From: Thermoflavifilum sp.
GTDB lineage: Bacteria; Bacteroidota; Bacteroidia; Chitinophagales; Chitinophagaceae
DNA: 64,000 nucleotides
Reading direction: 5' to 3'
Assembly: GCA_023511875.1 (NCBI GenBank)
Contig: JAIMAQ010000003.1
Location: forward strand, 1-64,000
Shown: positions 54,733 through 63,165 of the stretch, one piece after another
How positions within the stretch are numbered: the stretch's first letter is position 1
Layout: the number at the start of each line of letters is the position of its first letter
Notes under the pieces: generated by a model
The model's input: only the letters and a program-made list of their open reading frames with translations
What the model was told of the DNA's origin: nothing
Databases searched by the model: none
Made by a program: the position numbers and the translations under genes

Positions 54733-57240
54733 ATGGCAGATGATTCTTTACATCAAGAAGATGCTTTACATAGTATTACCGCTGTGAATGGATTATATGA
54801 AAACTGGTTTCTCGACTATGCATCTTATGTGATTCTGGAGCGCGCTGTCCCCGCTATTGAAGATGGCTTAAAGCCTGTGCAGCGGCGCATCTTACATGCT
54901 ATGAAAGAAATGGATGATGGTCGCTTTAATAAGGTTGCCAATATCATCGGCCAATCGATGCAATACCACCCACATGGCGACGCCTCAATAGGTGAAGCGA
55001 TTGTGAATCTCGGCCAAAAAAATTTATTGATTGAAACACAAGGAAACTGGGGGGATATACGCACGGGCGATGAAGCTGCTGCTCCACGTTATATCGAAGC
55101 TCGACTTTCTAAATTTGCCCTTGAAGTAGCTTTCAACCCCAAAACCACTACTTGGCAGCTGAGTTATGATGGCCGTAAATATGAACCACTTACCCTACCC
55201 ATGAAATTCCCTCTACTGCTCGCACAAGGCGTAGAGGGTATTGCTGTTGGGCTTTCTACGCGTATATTGCCTCATAACTTTTGTGAAATTATCGATGCAG
55301 CGATTGCTTATCTGAAAAATAAGCCTTTTGTGCTTTATCCCGATTTCCCTACAGGCGGTATGATCGATGTTTCGCAATATGAAGATGGTAAAAGAGGAGG
55401 CCGTATTAAAATTCGTTGTCATATTGAAGAACGCGATAAAAAAACTTTGGTTATTCGCGATGTACCTTATGGCGTTACCACTACACAACTCATCGATTCT
55501 ATTATTAAAGCCAATGACAGTGGCAAAATCAAAATCAAACGCGTGGTAGATAATACTGCGAAAGAAGTGGAAATCGAAATTCAGCTTGCACCTGGAGTTT
55601 CTACCGAAATGACTATCGATGCATTATATGCATTCACCGATTGCCAGATTAGTATTTCTCCAAATGCTTGCGTGATTATCAACGACAAACCTCAGTTTGT
55701 TAGTGTCAGTGATATTCTGAAATACAATGTTGATTATACTAAATCATTATTGCAAAAAGAATTAACTATTCGATTACAAGAATTAGAGGAGGAATGGCAT
55801 TTTGCAAGCTTGGAGAAAATCTTTATCGAAAAACGCATTTATCGAGAAATCGAAAAAGCTGAAAGCTGGGAACAAGTATTGTCGGAAATTCAGCAAGGAT
55901 TACAACCTTATCTACACCTGCTTCGCCGACGGGTTACCGAAGAAGATATCATCAAACTTACTGAAATCAAAATCAAACGTATTTCTAAATATGATATCCG
56001 CAAAGCAGAAGAACATATTCAGCAGATAGAGCAACACATGCAGGAAACCCAATACCACTTAGACCATCTTACCGAATACACCATTCAGTATTTTGAGAAC
56101 TTAAAAAAGAAATACGGAAAGGGTAGGGAACGACAAACGGAAATCCGCTTGTTCGATACCATCCAGGCTACTGCCGTGGCCATGGCCAATACGAAATTGT
56201 ATATGCAACGTGAAGAAGGATTTATTGGCACCTCCTTAAAAAAGGATGAATACGTATGCGAATGCTCAGATCTCGATCAGATTATCGTGTTCCGGAAAGA
56301 TGGCCATATGCTGGTAACAAAAGTCAGTGAAAAAACTTTTGTCGGTCGGCAAATTGTACATGCAGGCGTCTTTCATAAAGATGATAAAACCATTTATCAC
56401 CTTATCTATACCGATCTTGATTCGGGTATTACTTATGCCAAACGCTTTCAAGTAGGCGGTGTTACGTTAAACAAAGAATATCCATTAGGAAAATCATCTC
56501 GCAGCCGTGTGTTGTATTTTTCTGCTAATCCACAAGCAGAAACAGAAGTTGTGCAAATAACCTTAAGTCCGTCGTGCAGCGCAAGAAAAAAAGTATTTGA
56601 ATTTAACTTTGCCAATATCGATGTCAAAGGCCGCTCTGCACAAGGAAACCAAATTACTCGTTATCCCATAAAATCTGTTAAGCTCAAAGAAAAAAAACTA
56701 GGAATTATTCAAGCAGAAGAACGATGGTATGACCCAGAAGTAGGTCGATTAAATGCCGACGGACGTGGAAAATATTTGGGTAGTTTTTATCCTGATGAAA
56801 AAATCTTAATCATATATCAGAACGGTAGTTATGAACTCAACGATGCTGCACTTACGCATAGATACGACCCCACAACAGTGATGCTTATCGAAAAATTTGA
56901 TCCTACAAAAATGATTTCCGCTATTTATTATGATGGCGAAAAACAATGTTGTTTTGCTAAGCGCTTCCATATTGAAACGCAAAGCAATGATACCATATTC
57001 AATTTTATTCGCGAACATCCCGATTCACGGCTACTGCTGGTAAGCACAGCAGAAGATCCCATAGCCCTCATGATTACCGGAAAACGCAGGGCAGAAGCCC
57101 ATCAAACTCAGGTCCAACTGCGCGATATCCCCGTCACTGGTTGGAAAACCGTTGGCACACGCTTGTGCCAAGGCATGCCAGCTCATATCGAATGGCAAAC
57201 TTCATCCGAAAACAATGCATCAACTGAGTTATTTCCTTGA
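54733..57240 (+). CDS. parC: DNA topoisomerase IV subunit A
   Basis: The cleavage/religation subunit. The 835 residues show the winged-helix core with YHPHGDASIGEAI, and the active-site Tyr120 in AAPRYIEARLS. A coiled tower region follows (about 380-470), then a C-terminal beta-pinwheel-type domain (about 490-810) with a degenerate GRSAQGNQ box that resembles the GyrA-type motif. It works with ParE to decatenate daughter chromosomes. It lies 21 nt downstream of the DUF1835 gene. Confidence 0.93.
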   Translation: MADDSLHQEDALHSITAVNGLYENWFLDYASYVILERAVPAIEDGLKPVQRRILHAMKEMDDGRFNKVANIIGQSMQYHPHGDASIGEAIVNLGQKNLLIETQGNWGDIRTGDEAAAPRYIEARLSKFALEVAFNPKTTTWQLSYDGRKYEPLTLPMKFPLLLAQGVEGIAVGLSTRILPHNFCEIIDAAIAYLKNKPFVLYPDFPTGGMIDVSQYEDGKRGGRIKIRCHIEERDKKTLVIRDVPYGVTTTQLIDSIIKANDSGKIKIKRVVDNTAKEVEIEIQLAPGVSTEMTIDALYAFTDCQISISPNACVIINDKPQFVSVSDILKYNVDYTKSLLQKELTIRLQELEEEWHFASLEKIFIEKRIYREIEKAESWEQVLSEIQQGLQPYLHLLRRRVTEEDIIKLTEIKIKRISKYDIRKAEEHIQQIEQHMQETQYHLDHLTEYTIQYFENLKKKYGKGRERQTEIRLFDTIQATAVAMANTKLYMQREEGFIGTSLKKDEYVCECSDLDQIIVFRKDGHMLVTKVSEKTFVGRQIVHAGVFHKDDKTIYHLIYTDLDSGITYAKRFQVGGVTLNKEYPLGKSSRSRVLYFSANPQAETEVVQITLSPSCSARKKVFEFNFANIDVKGRSAQGNQITRYPIKSVKLKEKKLGIIQAEERWYDPEVGRLNADGRGKYLGSFYPDEKILIIYQNGSYELNDAALTHRYDPTTVMLIEKFDPTKMISAIYYDGEKQCCFAKRFHIETQSNDTIFNFIREHPDSRLLLVSTAEDPIALMITGKRRAEAHQTQVQLRDIPVTGWKTVGTRLCQGMPAHIEWQTSSENNASTELFP

Positions 57241-57270
57241 ATAGGTTTTCCTAACTTACAGCTTAAACTC

Positions 57271-58164
57271 ATGCGGCATATGCAACGATCCTCTCTTATC
57301 TTCTTGGGCTCCCTGGTCATCCTGTTGATCACGGGTTGCGTGTCTCAAAAAAAATATGTAGATGCCCGCTTGCATGTGGCTAATCTCTTGCAAGATAGCC
57401 TTTCACTCACCCATAGCTTGCAAGCCTGCAACGACACTGTAAACCAACTTCATAGGCGCATAGCCGATTTGCAAGATCAGCTCAACCGCTATATTCAAGC
57501 TGCAGCTACTGAGCTTTCTAGTAAGCAAAAAGAAATTCTATCCTCACAAGAGCTCATTCAGGCCCAACAACAACGCTTGTCTGAACAGGAAAGGCAACTC
57601 CGTCACCTGCAACAGGTTTTGCGGCAACAACACGAACAAATGGATAGCATTCGACGCTCCATTGCTAAGGCCTTGATTGGATTCAACCCCGACGAGCTCA
57701 GTGTCCAAATGAAGAACGGTAAGGTTTATGTTTCACTTCAAGAAAAATTATTGTTTAAATCGGGAAGTGCAGTAGTAGAACCTAAAGGCGTGGAAGCTCT
57801 GTCGAAACTCGCACAAGTACTCAACCAAAACCCCGACCTGGACATAGAAATTGAAGGGCATACCGACTCTATTCCTATTCATGGCCGCTATCCCGATAAT
57901 TGGGCATTAAGCCTTGCTCGTGCCGCATCTGTAACACGCATCCTCATCAACGATTATCATGTGAGCCCCCTGCACATCACAGCTGCAGGAAGAAGCTGGT
58001 ATGACCCCGTAGATACCAATAGCACTCCTCAAGGAAGAGCTCGAAATCGGCGAACCGAGATCATCATCACCCCACGACTCGATGAATTGTTCCGACTGAT
58101 CGAGCAAAATAGTTCACTGCTCCCTGAAAACATGGATTCTGGAAATGTATCACCTTCCCCATGA
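57271..58164 (+). CDS. OmpA-family lipoprotein
   Basis: A 297-residue cell-envelope protein. The lipobox LITGC (Cys23) implies an outer-membrane lipoprotein. A long coiled-coil (about 35-135, Gln/Leu-rich) spaces the anchor from a C-terminal OmpA/MotB peptidoglycan-binding domain (about 160-275) with IEIEGHTDSIPIHG, NWALSLARAASVTRIL and RARNRRTEI. It likely tethers the outer membrane to peptidoglycan. Its stop overlaps the glycerate kinase ATG by 4 nt. Confidence 0.88.
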   Translation: MRHMQRSSLIFLGSLVILLITGCVSQKKYVDARLHVANLLQDSLSLTHSLQACNDTVNQLHRRIADLQDQLNRYIQAAATELSSKQKEILSSQELIQAQQQRLSEQERQLRHLQQVLRQQHEQMDSIRRSIAKALIGFNPDELSVQMKNGKVYVSLQEKLLFKSGSAVVEPKGVEALSKLAQVLNQNPDLDIEIEGHTDSIPIHGRYPDNWALSLARAASVTRILINDYHVSPLHITAAGRSWYDPVDTNSTPQGRARNRRTEIIITPRLDELFRLIEQNSSLLPENMDSGNVSPSP

Positions 58165-59303
58165 AATGGTTGCTGGCACTCAACAGTTTTAAAAATAGCC
58201 TATCGGCCATAGACGCTATTCAAGCTCTAGCCAAGGGTTTGCGAAAAGCCGGAGTAAATGAAGAAGATATACTATTGTTTCCCGTGGCCGATGGAGGCGA
58301 CGACACGACACGCAGCCTGCAATTTCATCTGGGTGGGAAAATGATACCTACCCCTTGTCACGATCCCTTGCAACGCCCTATCCGGGCTTCTTTTCTCTGG
58401 ATTGCCAATCGCCAGATGGCTGTGGTAGAAATGGCCTCTGCTTCTGGACTACGCTTGCTCGACCCCACCGAACGCCAACCTCTTCATGCCCATACTTATG
58501 GCACAGGCGAACTTGTGGCTGCAGTGCTTCGACGAAAGCCAAGCGAACTACTCATTGGCGTGGGCGGAAGCGCTACTATCGATGGCGGAGCAGGCTTGCT
58601 CCGAGCCTTAGGAGCTCGCTTTCTCGACTCTAATGGCCACGAACTCCATGATTTTCCCCTGCAGCTTACCCGCTTGCATCGCATCGACGACAGCCCTCTA
58701 ATACCTCTCCGCAACCGTACTCGCTGGAAAGTATTGTGCGATGTAAACATTCCTTTAATGGGTAAACAAGGAACCGTGCAACGCTATGGTGCACAAAAAG
58801 GAGCCACTACAAGCATGATGGCTCAACTGGAAGATGCATTGCATCGCCTGGCCGAGGTTACTCGCAGGCAAACGGGCATTGCCTTGCAACGATTGCCGCA
58901 AGCTGGTGCAGCAGGTGGAGTGGCTGGCGCCTTACACGCCTGGCTAGGCGCCGAATTACTTCCCGGAGCCGAAACTTTTCTCGAATACACTCACTTTCTG
59001 CAAGTATTGCCTTCCGCACAAATCGTCATCACTGGCGAGGGCAAAATAGACCACCAAACCCTCGACGGTAAAGCTCCCCTCATCGTAGCCCGCCACGCCA
59101 AAGCAAATCATATTCCTGTGGTAGCCCTGGCAGGGGAAATACCCGTTGACATCAGTCACTCTCTTCAACAACACTTCGATGCCCTTTTCTCTATCACCAA
59201 TGGCCCCAATGATCTGCAACACCACCTTTCTTTAACCCGTAGCCACCTGCAACGTATGGGCATGCAACTGGCCCGTCTGCTCCTCAGTGGCATTTCTCGC
59301 TAA
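58161..59303 (+). CDS. glxK: Glycerate 2-kinase (GarK/GlxK family)
   Basis: This 380-residue kinase phosphorylates D-glycerate, feeding glycolysis. It shows the family signatures LLALNSFKNSLSAIDA, PVADGGDDTTR, GVGGSATIDGGAGLLRALG, QAGAAGGVAGAL and VITGEGKIDHQTLDGK. Codon use is noticeably GC-richer than in many neighbours. It overlaps the OmpA gene stop (ATGA) and is followed by a 127-bp spacer that includes a candidate operator before satD. Confidence 0.92.
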   Translation: MKWLLALNSFKNSLSAIDAIQALAKGLRKAGVNEEDILLFPVADGGDDTTRSLQFHLGGKMIPTPCHDPLQRPIRASFLWIANRQMAVVEMASASGLRLLDPTERQPLHAHTYGTGELVAAVLRRKPSELLIGVGGSATIDGGAGLLRALGARFLDSNGHELHDFPLQLTRLHRIDDSPLIPLRNRTRWKVLCDVNIPLMGKQGTVQRYGAQKGATTSMMAQLEDALHRLAEVTRRQTGIALQRLPQAGAAGGVAGALHAWLGAELLPGAETFLEYTHFLQVLPSAQIVITGEGKIDHQTLDGKAPLIVARHAKANHIPVVALAGEIPVDISHSLQQHFDALFSITNGPNDLQHHLSLTRSHLQRMGMQLARLLLSGISR

Positions 59304-59350
59304 CCTCCCCATCATCCATGCCCATTCCATTTTTAAGCCCTACAGCAAAG

Positions 59351-59402
59351 TATCACCTCTAAAAGCGATATCAGATAATATCACCTCAAAATGGCATATT
59401 TG
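59351..59402 (+). promoter_or_regulatory. Candidate operator and promoter upstream of satD
   Basis: TATCACCTC occurs twice, at 59351-59359 and 59379-59387. Bases 59351-59370 form an imperfect 20-bp palindrome (TATC-A-C-C-T, spacer, A-A-G-C-GATA), and GATAT (59367-59371) is inverted against ATATC (59378-59382). CATATTTG at 59395-59402 is a one-mismatch -7 box, 28 nt before ATG 59431. A binding site for an HTH protein, possibly SatD itself, is inferred. Confidence 0.5.
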
Positions 59403-59430
59403 GATAAACCGTGGAGGAAATGTAGCTTTG

Positions 59431-60051
59431 ATGATCATGGTAGCGATCATTACGGGTGATGTGGTACATTCTCGGGCTGTGCCGGCTGCTCAATGGATGG
59501 AACAGCTGAAATTGGCCCTACAACGTATGGGAAAAACACCTAAAGATTGGGAAGTTTTTCGTGGAGATAGTTTTCAAGTAAAAATAGCAAATCCCCTCGA
59601 TGCCTTCCAACAAGCCGTGTACATCAAATCCTGCCTCAAGATGTTGAAAAAATTGGATGTGCGCATGGCTATTGGAATTGGAGAAATCGACTATACAGCC
59701 GAGCGTATCAGCGAAAGCAATGGCACTGCTTTTACCTATTCAGGAACCAGGTTTGATCTTCTCCAAAAAGAAAAACAGCTATTGGCTATTCAAACGCCCT
59801 GGCCAGAATTAGACACAGAAATCAATTTGTATATCAAGCTTTCTTTGATTGCGATGAACCAATGGACCACCAAATCGGCAGAAGCGGTGAAGCTTATGCT
59901 GGAACATCCCACGGCCTCTCAGCGTGAATTGGGACAAATGCTTCATATCCGACAGCATGCTGTGAGCAAACGTTTGAAAACAGCTTATTTTCAAGAAATC
60001 AAAGAAGTGGATCAACGATTTCGAGAACGATTAATCCAATACCTTTCTTAA
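59431..60051 (+). CDS. SatD family protein
   Basis: A 206-residue protein. The N-terminal two thirds carry a SatD-like fold of unknown biochemistry (IMVAIITGDVVHSR, WEVFRGDSFQVKI, RMAIGIGEIDY, SGTRFDLL), while the C-terminus is a helix-turn-helix (SQRELGQMLHIRQHAVSKRLKTAYF), so it may bind DNA. The frame is open to 59287, but ATG 59431 lies after the promoter box; ATG 59437 is also possible. The stop TAA overlaps the ATG of the DUF3307 gene (TAATG), a pairing common in this phylum. The relation to streptococcal SatD is by family name only. Confidence 0.8.
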   Translation: MIMVAIITGDVVHSRAVPAAQWMEQLKLALQRMGKTPKDWEVFRGDSFQVKIANPLDAFQQAVYIKSCLKMLKKLDVRMAIGIGEIDYTAERISESNGTAFTYSGTRFDLLQKEKQLLAIQTPWPELDTEINLYIKLSLIAMNQWTTKSAEAVKLMLEHPTASQRELGQMLHIRQHAVSKRLKTAYFQEIKEVDQRFRERLIQYLS

Positions 60052-60758
60052 TGCTATTCATTCGTTTATTGATTGCACACTTGATAGGAGATTTTTTCCT
60101 ACAGCCTACTAGCTGGGTGCTTGCACGAGAAGAAAAAGGCTGGCGGGCTATTTCGTTTTATATCCACCTGGCTATACACGTAGTATTGCTTTGGGTGCTG
60201 AGTGGGCAATGGCATTTTGGGCTCTGGGCGCTGGCATTGGGATGTGTGCACGGTTGTATTGATCTGGGTAAAACAGCCATGCGCAAACAATTATCCGCAG
60301 CAAGTTTATTCCTCGTCGATCAAGCCTTACACCTGCTAAGCTTATGGATAGCGGCTCGATGGTACACCCATCAGTCGGTATTCGACGCCAGCTGGCTATC
60401 ATCTAAAAGTTTCATTTGGATGGCTGCCTTGATTTTACTTACCCAACCTGCTTCGATAGCGATTCGAGTGGGTATTGCCAGGTGGACGCCACAAATACGT
60501 GACAGGGCTTCTTTACTTCATGCAGGCCAATGGATTGGCATCTTCGAACGCTTGCTGATCTTCGTATTCGTCATGATTGGCCAATGGCAGGGTATTGGAT
60601 TCTTGTTTGCTGCTAAATCTATCTTCCGATTTGGCGATTTGAAAGATGCACATGATAGACAACTTACCGAATACGTCATGCTCGGTACGTTATTGAGCTT
60701 CTTTTGGGCTATTGTTATCGCGCTGCTTGCCCAATGGGTTTTAGGCATTTCACGTTAG
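60051..60758 (+). CDS. DUF3307 membrane protein
   Basis: A 235-residue protein with about six membrane helices. The N-terminus RLLIAHLIGDFFLQPTSWV and the HGCIDLGK motif define DUF3307. The function is unknown. It is translationally coupled to the SatD gene upstream, suggesting SatD controls or works with it, possibly at the membrane. Confidence 0.85.
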   Translation: MLFIRLLIAHLIGDFFLQPTSWVLAREEKGWRAISFYIHLAIHVVLLWVLSGQWHFGLWALALGCVHGCIDLGKTAMRKQLSAASLFLVDQALHLLSLWIAARWYTHQSVFDASWLSSKSFIWMAALILLTQPASIAIRVGIARWTPQIRDRASLLHAGQWIGIFERLLIFVFVMIGQWQGIGFLFAAKSIFRFGDLKDAHDRQLTEYVMLGTLLSFFWAIVIALLAQWVLGISR

Positions 60759-60904
60759 CTCATGCATTTCCACGAATAAGATTGAATTTGCTCTTTATCC
60801 AGCTCATCATTTATACGTATAGCAAAATCTTTATCCTTTACTTTGAAGCTCATGGGCTAAAAGCGATAAATTTTTCTGAAATTCACTTCATAAAACATTA
60901 ATCT

Positions 60905-61792
60905 ATGAATAGCAAACGATTGGGATTTATTGGCGCAGGAAATTTGGCACAACCGCTCATTTCTCATCTGTTGGAAGCTGGTTATACCCTTTATCTGTAC
61001 AACCGTACTGCATCTCGGTTAGCACCTTTTGCCAACAATGCCCAGATTTGCTCCTCACCAGCAGAGCTGTGCCAGCAAGTAGATCTAGTTTTTTCACTTA
61101 TTGCCGATGACGATGCTCTACTGCAGATCACCGAAAGGCCCACCGGCATCTTATCGAGTCTTTCACCAGGAGGCATTCACGTATCTATGAGCACCGTTTC
61201 GCCCGCTATTATCCAGCGGCTTCACCAAGCCCATCAACAAAAAGGCAATATCTTGTTATCGGCACCCATCATGGGACGCCCAGAAGCGGCCAGAGCAAAA
61301 GCCATCTACATGTGCATGGCTGGCGATTCTTCAGCAAAGGCAAGAGTAGAGCCCATTTTTCGAGACATGGGCGCCCGACAAGTATTTGACTATGGAGAGC
61401 ATCCCGCACATGCCAATGTGGCGAAATTGGGTATTAACTTCTTATTGGCTGCAGCTATGGAGGCTATGGCCGAGGCATATCGACTGGTATCTTCATTTGG
61501 CGTAAAGCCAGAACAATTTTACCAAATGTTTTCCCAAACATTGTTTAATTGCCCGGCTTACCAAGGTTATGGTAAATTGATTCTAGACCAAAAATATGAC
61601 GACACTCAATTTTCGGCGAAATTGGGGTTAAAAGATATTCGCCTGGTGCAGCAAACAGCTGCTGCCCAACAGCTGGAACTACCCCTTTCTATACCCATTG
61701 CCCAACATCTGCAACAAGCCATTGATCGGGGTTGGGCAGAAAAAGACTGGAGTGTTTTTACGGCCATAGCCATGGGCAACCACAAGCCGTAA
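60905..61792 (+). CDS. Beta-hydroxyacid dehydrogenase family oxidoreductase
   Basis: A 295-residue NAD(P)-dependent enzyme of the 3-hydroxyisobutyrate dehydrogenase-like family. The dinucleotide loop is GFIGAGNLAQPLI at 7-19; the substrate-binding stretch is SAPIMGRPEAA and the catalytic-lysine helix is HANVAKLGINFLLAA, while ISHLLEAGYTLYLYNRT follows the first strand. Substrates may include tartronate semialdehyde, succinic semialdehyde or hydroxyisobutyrate. Glycerate kinase lies about 1.6 kb upstream, which fits a glyoxylate/glycerate role, though that is only suggestive. Confidence 0.85.
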   Translation: MNSKRLGFIGAGNLAQPLISHLLEAGYTLYLYNRTASRLAPFANNAQICSSPAELCQQVDLVFSLIADDDALLQITERPTGILSSLSPGGIHVSMSTVSPAIIQRLHQAHQQKGNILLSAPIMGRPEAARAKAIYMCMAGDSSAKARVEPIFRDMGARQVFDYGEHPAHANVAKLGINFLLAAAMEAMAEAYRLVSSFGVKPEQFYQMFSQTLFNCPAYQGYGKLILDQKYDDTQFSAKLGLKDIRLVQQTAAAQQLELPLSIPIAQHLQQAIDRGWAEKDWSVFTAIAMGNHKP

Positions 61793-61804
61793 ACAAATTC
61801 ATAC

Positions 61805-61812
61805 TACTTTTG
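61805..61812 (+). promoter_or_regulatory. Candidate -7 box for rimO-bshC
   Basis: TACTTTTG matches TAnnTTTG, 18 nt before the TTG start of rimO at 61831. It supports a start at that codon rather than further upstream. Confidence 0.45.
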
Positions 61813-61830
61813 CAGCCTAAAACCTGTGGC

Positions 61831-63141
61831 TTGAAAACAAAATCTTTTCGTCCTCGAAAAGTCAATATCATTACCCTGGGTTGCGCTAAAAACCTAGTCG
61901 ACAGTGAAGTGCTAAGCGCTCAACTCCAAGCCAATGATATTGCTGTGGAACATGAAAGCCGCAAATCTGATCATGATGTGGTGGTGATCAATACCTGTGG
62001 GTTTATCGAAAAAGCAAAAGAAGAATCGATTCAAGCGATTTTACAGCAAGTAGAACGTAAGAAACGCGGTAAAGTAGAAAAACTCATCGTAACCGGTTGC
62101 TTAAGTGCGCGCTACCAGCAAGAATTGGAAAAAGAAATTCCCGAAGTCGATGCCTGGTTTGGCTCTCAGGCTTTCCGTGAAATCTTGCAACTCATGCAAG
62201 CCGATTACAAGCATGAGCTTGTGGGTGAACGCCTGTTGAGCACGCCCCGACATTATGCCTATCTCAAAATCAGCGAAGGATGTAACCGTACCTGCGCCTT
62301 TTGCGCCATACCCTTGATGCGTGGTAAGCACGTATCGCGCCCCATAGAAGATATTCTCCAAGAAGCCAAAAAATTAACCAGCAAAGGAGTGAAAGAAATT
62401 TTGCTGATCGCCCAAGAACTCACCTACTACGGATTGGATATATACAAAAAACGTCGGCTACCAGAATTGTTAGAACGGCTCGCCACTATTCCCGGTATAG
62501 AATGGATACGACTACATTATGCTTATCCTGCACAATTTCCCATGGAATTGCTACACGTAATGCGCGATCATCCGAATATTTGTAAATATTTGGATATGCC
62601 GTTACAACACATCAACAACCGCATTTTGCAGGCCATGCATCGACAAACAGATCGTGCATATATTGAACATTTAATTCACCAAATTCGAGAAACAATTCCC
62701 GACATTTGCTTGCGTACAACTTTTATCACAGGGTTCCCAGGAGAAACACCTGCCGATGTAGATGAATTGATTGCCTTCATGCAAGAAATACGATTTGATA
62801 GGGTAGGCGTGTTTACCTATTCACATGAGGAAAACACACAAGCATATCGCTTGCCCGATACTATTCCTCAAGAAGAAAAAGAACGCCGAGCAGAAATTAT
62901 CATGGATTGCCAAAGAGAAATTTCTTATGAAAAAAATCTGCAACGTGTTGGCCAAGTGATGAAAGTCATGATAGATCGTCGTGAAGCTGGCCGCTATGTG
63001 GGCAGAACAGAATATGATTCTCCTGAAGTAGACAACGAGGTAATCATTGAAGCGGATAAGCGATTATATCCAGGTGATATGATTTTAGTACAAATTACAG
63101 ATGCTTATGATTATGATCTAGCAGGCAAATGGATGGGTTAA
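61831..63141 (+). CDS. rimO: Ribosomal protein S12 methylthiotransferase RimO
   Basis: RimO adds a methylthio group to an Asp of ribosomal protein S12 using two [4Fe-4S] clusters and SAM. The 436 residues include KVNIITLGCAKNLVDSE with the first UPF0004 cysteine, NTCGFIEKAKEES and VTGCLSARY with the other two, and the radical-SAM CNRTCAFCAIP, ending in a TRAM domain (about 370-436). There is no ATG in this frame near the N-terminus. TTG at 61831 gives the family length; a TTG at 61810 is less likely as it overlaps the promoter box. bshC follows after 24 nt. Confidence 0.95.
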   Translation: MKTKSFRPRKVNIITLGCAKNLVDSEVLSAQLQANDIAVEHESRKSDHDVVVINTCGFIEKAKEESIQAILQQVERKKRGKVEKLIVTGCLSARYQQELEKEIPEVDAWFGSQAFREILQLMQADYKHELVGERLLSTPRHYAYLKISEGCNRTCAFCAIPLMRGKHVSRPIEDILQEAKKLTSKGVKEILLIAQELTYYGLDIYKKRRLPELLERLATIPGIEWIRLHYAYPAQFPMELLHVMRDHPNICKYLDMPLQHINNRILQAMHRQTDRAYIEHLIHQIRETIPDICLRTTFITGFPGETPADVDELIAFMQEIRFDRVGVFTYSHEENTQAYRLPDTIPQEEKERRAEIIMDCQREISYEKNLQRVGQVMKVMIDRREAGRYVGRTEYDSPEVDNEVIIEADKRLYPGDMILVQITDAYDYDLAGKWMG

Positions 63142-63165
63142 TTATTCAAAAAGTAAATACGCTCA

